Shown in pieces: positions 56,755-64,000 of a DNA stretch of 64,000 nucleotides. Numbering within the stretch: position 1 is the first letter of the stretch; each line of letters begins with the position of its first letter. The position numbers and the translations under genes are program-made. The DNA lies in NCBI GenBank assembly GCA_030015575.1, contig JASDDO010000018.1:379311908-379375907 (forward strand). The letters are read 5' to 3'. Under the pieces are notes generated by a model that searched no databases, had not been told where the DNA came from, and saw nothing but the letters and a program-made list of their open reading frames with translations. The DNA is from Agapanthus africanus. Its lineage: Eukaryota; Streptophyta; Magnoliopsida; Asparagales; Amaryllidaceae.

Positions 56755-58812
56755 TACATGTATACACCACGTCAAGTCTCAGTGTGTGCGTGTATGTGTA
56801 TCTACCTGAAACCTACGAATCTCTTGCAAGGTATTCATCCTCTGGTATGGTCTTTCTAAAACAGTCAAGTCCAACCTAGGGTCACTACTAGAGTCCTACT
56901 CACCGAAATTCTAAGGTCACGTCTGGCTTCCTAATGAAAATAAGTACTATTCCTATTCTACGTTTGCGGGGGTGCTAAACGCCATCCACTCGACTTCTCC
57001 CCGTAGATATACATCTACTCACATGGTCCTTGTTTGCCGAAGACGGTGTCGCCATCCTCTTATTCATCGCCCGCAGTCCACGTGAGGGGTACCTATACGC
57101 AAACATATATAGTATCGTAAACTAAATCACGGACAAAAGTCAAAACGACACACGGAACGCGCATAGGTTAAAACCTATGTCCCGTTCACGCAAAAGAACC
57201 AAATATCGCTCGATATCGGCGCACAAATTCCGATTAATCGAGATAAACATCAACAAACAACTCATAGTTTTAAAACTCATTACTTATAATATAAAACTTT
57301 ATTTAATTCATCGAAACCCTAAAATCCATCAAATCGCCCGATTTCGTAAAACCCGAAAATGCCAATTTACCGTTTTTCTTCAAAACTTGACATTTAAATG
57401 AAACCAATGGTCATAAAACTCATTAAATAGCATAACTAGACTATACAACCCATTACTATATTTTTATTACACAAATTTGTATTAATACAAAATTCCTAGT
57501 TTGCAACTTTTATAAATTTCAACACCTTACAAGCAAAATTTCACAATTCCACAACTAAAGTTGATTTTGCATGAATTAACTTACTAAACTACAATTCATG
57601 ATGATAATAACATAATGAAATCATAAATTAGATTTTAACTCTCATTTATTTAAGAATTTCCAAAAACTAGTTAGCAAAAATAGTATTTTTCTCACAATTT
57701 ATCAATTATCAATAAAAACTAGTAACCAAATTGAGTTTTGCATTCAATTAACATGTTAGTATACCCATTAAAACCATGAATCATTTATAAACATCATCAC
57801 TAGAATTTTATCTCACCAATTTATATAAATATTAAAAACCTAGTATGCAAAAATAACAAATTTTAACAATTTTGAAGCAACAATTTGAAACTTAACATCT
57901 AAACTAAATTTAGCATATCATAAAGTGTTAATCTACATATTGCAATCATGATCAACTTATAAAAACCCTAAATTAAATTTAAATCCCACTCTTGAATTTT
58001 AAATCTACAAATTAAACAATATTAAACACCAAATTGAACTAGTTTAAAGTAATTAGCAACAATTTAAATATGGGGTTAGGATTTATACCTCCAAAACTTT
58101 GAACCCCTTACACTTAGCCTCCAAAGTTGCCTCTTTTCTTCATGTTTTAAACCAATTAGGGTTTGGGAAGAGGTAGAATAGGATTTAGATTTGAATTAGT
58201 GAAGAAACTTGTAGATTTTTGTGGATTTTTCATGCATTTTGATGAATTTTTGAAGGTAAAAAGAGCTTGCAAAATGGGGGGGGGGGCTGCCATGGTGAGG
58301 CCGGCCACATGCAAGGGAAGAAAGAGAGAAAGAAAAAAGATGAGGAAAGTTGTGTAGAAAGTTCTCCAAAATGACACTTCTTTAATGTCTTTTCACATTT
58401 TCCTTTATTTATCAATTTTTCTTTTCAAAAAATTGATCCTAGAAAAATCTAGAACCATGAAAATATTTGAGAAAGAATTTTGCATAAACACACTTGATTA
58501 TAATATGGCATGGCTCATTTTATAAAATTAACCCATTTCAAAATTGTAATTTACACTAATTTAATGCATAAATAAAGCTTATGTTAATATTTAAAATAAT
58601 TAATTTAGGAAAAATATTTAATTAAACTAAAAATTTATAAGTGACTAAATAAACACCATTTACTAGTAATAACATAATTAAAATAGGTATTTTTAAATTT
58701 ATAGTGAAAAATAGTTACGGTTTTGTTTTACGAAAAATACGTTTTACTTTACCGAAAATCATAAAATTCACATAAACGATTTTATTTATTTAATTATTTT
58801 TAAAACGTTACA
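54210..58812 (-). mobile_element. Solo LARD LTR of 4.6 kb
   Basis: Outer ends TGTCACGACCC (54210) and ACGTTACA (58812) with exact target duplication TTAAG at 54205-54209 and 58813-58817. It has no second LTR, primer site or polypurine tract inside, and its whole length runs parallel to the 4.34 kb LARD-1 LTR. It is therefore a solo LTR left by LTR-LTR recombination. The empty site is visible in copia A near 35612. It contains a TA microsatellite (56716-56745) and a GGGGGGGG run (58275). No gene. Confidence 0.9.
56716..56745. repeat. TA dinucleotide microsatellite
   Basis: About 15 TA units followed by CACACACATACATG; same location in the LTR as 6931-6964. Confidence 0.93.
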
Positions 58813-58817
58813 TTAAG
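58813..58817. repeat. Right target-site duplication of the solo LARD LTR
   Basis: TTAAG, matching 54205-54209. Confidence 0.92.
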
Positions 58818-59646
58818 CCACTCCTTTTAAAAACTATCTCGTTCCATCGATTATATCAAGTTCACTATGTTCACGGTTTCGCCAAAACCATCCGTAGCCC
58901 TCCATCATTTCAGTTAAATATTCAGTAGTATTCAAGCTATGTATTTTGACCTCACGCCAAGGCATAGTGATTGGTAGCTGCCGGATATTTATCTGTTGCA
59001 TAGATAGAATGCGTTGGTTTGAGACAGTCGTACTGCCATTTTGGCCTACGTCAAGGGTAGGTGCGGGTGTGTTCAAATTAACCTGGATAATGATGGGAAG
59101 AACTTGACATGTGACTTATGACATTTTAACCTCACGCCAAGGTCATCAGAGAATGGGGCAAAAATCCACATCGGGAGTTTCAAAAGAACTGAAATTTGCT
59201 AGCGCTGCATACCATTTGGAGTGTGATGATTCTGGTAGGATTCCTTCAGTTTTGTCACGCAATGATATTTGGATCCCGATCCTACTGTGAGTATATGCTA
59301 CTCCTCGAGAAATTTCTCACTTAACGATCAATGCTATAAACCAAGTAGGTGTCTAGAAAGGTGTTAGCAGGGCTACGCCCCCAGGAAAAAGAGATTATTT
59401 AACTAAGGAACTTCGCGAAAGCGTTGGAAAACCTCCCTCGAAGTACCGACACTAGCCTGGCTGAACGGTTAAGCAAGTATTGTACAGTGAGATTGATCCT
59501 GACTAATTCTTCCTTTTTGGTTTGAGGAGGGATTCGAGAGACAGTGGGAGCCATCCTGTTTAGACAAATTAAAAACCACTCTAAACTTGCAAGAGCATCA
59601 TGCTGAGTGTTTCTTCTCTCTCTCCTAATTGCAGCGACCAATCGTC
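58818..59646 (+). other. Copia A' leader, second part
   Basis: Parallel to 35613-36441. The copia A core TTGGCCAAAGTCAAGG appears here as TTTGACCTCACGCCAAGG and relatives. It ends with the same pyrimidine tract and AG before gag (59633-59634). Confidence 0.88.
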
Positions 59647-62600
59647 ATGACCGGACTTAAGTTACTTCTAGATAAAAACATACTGACAGGGCCAAACTAT
59701 AAAGATTGGCTCAGGAATGTCAAAATGGCAATCACTTACGACAAGCTGGGGTATCTTCTTACCACCAAAGCTCCCCCTGTCCCAGGTCCCACCTCCAGTG
59801 TCGCGGATAAGGAAATCCGTAAGACTTGGGAGATCGATTGCGCGAAGGCCAGGTGCCTCGTGCTTGCCTCTATGGATAATGAACATCAGAGGAGGCACGA
59901 GAATATGGACCTCGAATCCATATTTCTCCACACAAAAGAACTGTATGGAGAGCAATCTCGTATCGCCAGATACGAAGTGTCGAAAAAGCTGTTTTCGGCA
60001 AGATTGGCCATCGGATCATCGGTAGCGGAACACGTGCTTAAGATGATTGGCTTCATTGAGGAGCTCGCGGACCTTTGGACCACGTTAGAGAACGAGCTCT
60101 ATACGGACTTGTTTCTCCAGTCCCTTCCTTCCACTTACGCCCAGTTTATCCTGAACTTCAACTTGCAAGGAAAAGAAGTTGAACTTCCGGAGCTCCTCAA
60201 CATGCTGAGGAGTGCAGAGGGCACCCTACAGAAAGGTAGGGAAACATCCACTTTGTTTGTAGGAGGATCTTCCTCTTCTAAGTCCAAGGCGAAAGCCAAG
60301 GGAAAGAAGAAGAAAGCCCCTGCCAAACCAAGGGGCGGTGTTAGTAAAGTGGATACGAAGGGAAAAGCAAAGGCAACAAAGATAGCGGGGCAGCTTGTGG
60401 GAAAGGAAGAATGCTACTATTGTCATAAGAAGGGACACTGGAAGAAAGATTGTAAGGCTTAGAAGGCCAGAAACCAGGATCTGAAGCAAGTTTCGGTTTC
60501 GGCTTCAGGTGTGTATGTTATTGAAAACTATCTTTCAATAAACTCTACTTCCTGGGTATTGGATACCGGATCAGGATCTCATATCTGTAATTCTTTGCAG
60601 GCACTGAGAAAGCGTAGGGTTTTGAAGGCAGGTGATATGACCCTCAGAGTTGCAAACGGAGCTGGCATGGATGCTGAGTCCGTGGGGGACTATCACCTGG
60701 GCTTGTCAGATGGACACGTTTTGGTTTGCGTAATTGTTATTTTGTACCCAATGCAACCTGTAATATCATAGCTGTATCTTTATTATCTGAAGAAGGTTAT
60801 GAATTTGCATTTGTAAGTAATGTTATGAACATTCACCTTAATCAAGTTTTGATTGGGCCAGGTACATTAAGCAATGGTATATACGTATTAAACCAACCAC
60901 AGATTTTCAATGTCCAGAATACACACAAAAGAAAGTCTCCGGAAACAAATCAGGCTTTCTTATGGCATTGTAGACTGGGTCACATCAATGAGAGAAGGTT
61001 GACGAAGTTACATACAGAAGGATATTTGGATCCGTTCGAATATCAATCATATGCAACTTGTCAATCCTGTCTCAAAGGAAAGATGACAAAGACTCCGTTC
61101 ACTGGACACGGAGTAAGAGCGAGCGAGCTCTTGGGACTCGTACACAGCGACGTGTGCGGTCCAATGTCTACACATGCGCGAAGCAGTTATTCTTACTTCA
61201 TTACTTTTACGGATGACTTTTCAAGGTATGGATATGTCTTCTTAATGAAACATAAATCCGAAGCCTTTGGGAAATTCCAGGAATATAAGAATGAAGTAGA
61301 AAAACAAACAGGCAAAAGTATCAAGACACTGAGATCTGATCGAGGTGGTGAATACTTAAATGCCGAGTTCCTGGATTACTTAAAAGAGAATGGAATTCTC
61401 TCTCAGCTTACTCCTCCATACACTCCACAACATAACAGTGTATCGGAGAGACGGAACCAAACCCTATTGGATATGGTACGGTCCATGATGAGTAACGCTG
61501 AGTTACCATGATCATTCGGAGGATATGCGCTAGAATCAGCTGCATACCTTTTGAACCGAGTTCCAACTAAGACTGTGCCTACCACACCATATGAGATATG
61601 GAGTGGGAAGAAACCCTATTTTCAATATCTGAAGATTTGGGAATGTCCAGCTTTTCTCAAAAAGCAGCATGCGGACAAACTCGAGACACGCTCGGTACTG
61701 TGCAAGTTTGTGGGATACCCAAAGAACTCCAGGGGGTATCTCTTCTATTACGCAGAGGAACAAAAGATCTTTGTTTCTCGTAATGCCCATTTTCTGGAAC
61801 ACCAGTTCTTAGAAAAGGAAATTAGTGGGAGCGAAATAGAACTGGAAGAAATTCCAGAACCACAGACTATTACTGAAAGCTTAGTAGAACCAGAGGGTTC
61901 AAAAGAACATGGCATTCCTACGCCGCTCCGCAGGAGTAGTAGGCAGTTTCATCCGCCCGAGAGATACTACGGTTTTCTCGTAGACGGGGATAGAGAGGAT
62001 TGCATCATTGATTATGATGAGCCGACTAGCTTCCAGCAGGCTATTCAGAGCGTTGACTCGGTAAAATGGCTGGATGCAATGCGGACCGAAATGGAGTCCA
62101 TGTACACCAACAAAGTATGGACGTTGGACGTTGCTACAGATGGGGTAAAACCCGTAGGATGCAAGTGGATCTTCAAAAGGAAGATTGGTGTAGATGGACA
62201 GGTTGAGACCTATAAGGCTAGACTTGTTGCAAAGGGTTTTCGTCAAAGACCTGGTTTGGACTATGACGAGACCTTTTCTCCAGTGGCTATGCTGAAATCC
62301 ATTCGGATCCTTCTTGCCATTGCTTCCTTCCACGATTATGAGATTTGGCAAATGGACGTAAAGACCGCTTTTCTAAATGGAAATTTAGAAGAGTGTATTT
62401 ATATGGACCAGCCAGAGGGTTTCATTCAGAATAAGAGCAGCGGAAAGGTGTGCAAGTTTCTTAAGTCCATTTATAGACTAAAGCAGGTATCGCGGAGTTG
62501 GAATATCTGTTTTGATGAGACGGTCAAAGAATTTGGCTTTATTAAAAATCCAGATGAACCATGCATCTATAGTAGATTTCTAGCAAGAACTGTCGTATTC

Positions 62601-62650
62601 CTCGTATTAAACGTGGATGACATTCTCTTGATAGGAAATTACATTCCTAT
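59647..62650 (+). pseudogene. Copia A' Gag-Pol polyprotein, broken and truncated
   Basis: Starts ATG 59647 (a TTG 18 bases upstream is in frame but not needed). Gag is intact for 271 codons, with the knuckle CYYCHKKGHWKKDC, and stops at TAG 60460-60462 where a Trp is expected. The protease site DTGS is preserved (about 60560), as is GSHICNS. A one-base deletion near 60726 shifts frame, and the new frame runs to TGA 61509-61511 (an Arg codon in copia A). Integrase HCRLGH, HSDVCGP and SDRGGEY are present, but NGVSERRN reads NSVSERRN. Reverse transcriptase runs from about 62070; its catalytic YVDD is NVDD at 62610-62621. The frame then enters the C-type LTR at 62651, so RNase H is absent from the window. 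Gag is better preserved than in copia A. Confidence 0.93.
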
Positions 62651-64000
62651 TGTTAGTTATATGTATGCCCTAGAGGCTATTACTGTACATTGGATGTATA
62701 TTGTAGTGGATGCTGGGACATATATAGGTAGGACTTTCTTGCTCGACATGATAGTACGCTATCTGGTTGCTCTTTATCTTAACATATATACTTGCAGTCT
62801 CTCTATTACATGTTGATAAAGCCCTTAGGATGTGTACTCGACTTGCAGGACTATGATATAGGTCATACTAGTGGGGCCTGGGTAGTCAATGAGTACATCC
62901 TTCAATGTTCCTAGTCGTGGGAATATCGAGACGGGGCATCGATATTCCAGAGTAGACTAGCGTATATTTTCTCGACCCATGTGATGGGCGAAGGATGATC
63001 CTATATCCATTGGTGTTTGACATCAGAGATGGTATGCGGGTACTCAGTGGAGACTGGGTACACTGAACGGACTCGCGAGAACTCCCAGATGGTATTATAC
63101 CTCAAGTCAGATGGCAGTTCTCTGGTGACACTGGTACAGCTTAGTCTGTTTACCCGAGATCGTCATAGAGTCCTGTGTGTCTCCTACTGTGCTTTGATTT
63201 CCACCCTACCACGGCTCTACTGAGTCATGCAAACAGGTGGTTTTTGGGTACAGTCCCGATTCACATGGAGGCAATGAGCGATAGGAGGGGATTCGTCTCT
63301 CCCGGTATTGGGGGTTGATGTTGCGCTATGCTCGACTGGCCATAACTGGAAATCCCTGGACAGGGTTGCAGTGATTTGCTGGTAAGAGTTATCAGTAGTT
63401 TCACGCTTGTTATGGACCTTACATCAGCATGACCTATCAAGCTACTGGGGTCTGACGTTTACCACCCCTAGACGAGATATGCGACATATCAGACGAATAG
63501 ACCGGACTGTACGGTAAGTGTTACTGGTTGGATTCACAGGAGTGTGAGCGGGCTTGTTCGTTGATCTTCTGATCTCTCCATTCCGTGGTGGCCGTTACGT
63601 TTAGCAGACCGCTTGCGGCTTGCGGGTGTTTGATATGATCATCACCTGCTACCGGCGTATTGACGAGTTTTTAGAGTCCTACACAGAGGTTTCCTGGCTC
63701 AAGCGAAACGAAATAGGAGCGCATATGAGATATGTGCGGGACCGAGAATAATACCAGTATGTGATACTGTATTATATTCTCGCGATTCGTATCATCAGAC
63801 GGTTATATAAGATATAGCCGGGTTACCGAATCAAATGTTGATTCGATACATTGATACACTTGATATTAGTCGGTTATATGCGGTATGACCGGATCATTAA
63901 ATCAAGTGTTGATTTAATGATTTAATATATAATTATATATTTGATATATTACTTTTTATTAACTAGTATTTGTTCACTTAAGATTAATTTTCTCACTTGA
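62651..64000 (+). repeat. C-type copia LTR, start of an element or solo LTR
   Basis: Starts TGTTAGTTATATGTATGCC, closely matching the copia C LTR (inverted 18601-17260) and more distantly 2234 onward. The first 1350 of about 2200 bases are present; the rest is beyond the window. CCTAT (62646-62650) should be its target duplication. No polypurine tract precedes it, so it is a 5' LTR or solo LTR inserted in copia A' pol. Confidence 0.9.

Larger units (their letters stand above)
50863..62650 (+). mobile_element. Copia A' element, 5' part, interrupted twice
   Basis: 5' LTR 50863-52997, primer site 52999-53010, leader split by a solo LARD LTR, and polyprotein from 59647 cut in reverse transcriptase at 62650 by a C-type LTR. 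Same family and orientation as copia A. GGTGA (50858-50862) should be its target duplication; the partner is outside the window. Confidence 0.92.

Noticed and set aside
54210..58812. An autonomous DNA transposon, given the near-complementary ends TGT...ACA
   Set aside because: The ends are TG...CA with a 5 bp duplication, the sequence matches the LARD-1 LTR along its length, and there is no transposase.
1..64000. Host protein-coding gene, tRNA, rRNA or organellar DNA
   Set aside because: Every stretch could be assigned to an LTR, leader, decayed polyprotein or element repeat; no spliced host gene or structured RNA gene was recognisable by eye.

Overview
The window is plant nuclear DNA made almost entirely of nested LTR retrotransposons. 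I found no host gene, tRNA, rRNA or CRISPR array. The evidence for a plant is Ty1/copia polyproteins of plant type, primer sites TGGTATCAGAGC (initiator tRNA-Met), 2 kb copia LTRs, a Tat/Ogre-like gag with an antisense ORF, and very long low-coding LTR elements. It is probably a large-genome flowering plant; I cannot name the species. Family names used here (copia A, A', B, C; Tat-like; LARD-1, LARD-2) are local labels.

Layout, with nesting read from LTR ends, primer sites and target-site duplications (TSDs). (1) 1-4420: the 3' half of a decayed copia (B, + strand) and its 3' LTR. (2) LARD-1 (- strand) enters that LTR at 4421. Its 3' LTR is 4421-7695 plus 44403-45474, its interior 45475-48831, and its 5' LTR starts at 48832 and breaks at 49100. 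(3) A 36.7 kb Tat-like element (- strand, 7696-44397, TSD GCGGC) sits in the LARD-1 3' LTR. (4) Copia C (- strand, 8253-18601, TSD TTTAG) sits in the 3' LTR of the Tat-like element. Copia A (+ strand, 32304-42472, TSD GCTGA) sits in its 5' LTR. A 514 bp copia A LTR scrap (19211-19724) lies at the same site in the 3' LTR. (5) A + strand LARD-2 LTR (49101-50862) interrupts the LARD-1 5' LTR. It is interrupted by copia A' (50863 onward), which holds a 4.6 kb solo LARD LTR (54210-58812, TSD TTAAG) and is cut in its reverse transcriptase by another C-type LTR at 62651.

The most unusual unit is the Tat-like element. Stripped of insertions it has LTRs of about 3.1 kb, a primer site, a long broken gag, a polypurine tract and no pol, so it is non-autonomous. 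It carries an intact small ORF on the opposite strand (21463-21858) near the 3' LTR. About 4.5 kb between gag and that ORF is filled mainly with tandem repeats (72 bp, 171 bp, about 85 bp, about 50 bp and 27 bp), many built from short hairpins. Its LTR has a TATA box preceded by a dense CACGTG (G-box) cluster, and a transcribed segment made of consecutive short palindromes.

No element in the window encodes an intact reverse transcriptase polyprotein. Copia A is closest: one continuous frame of about 1316 codons with five premature stops and no frameshift. The Tat-like element, copia C and the LARDs would all have depended on enzymes supplied from elsewhere.
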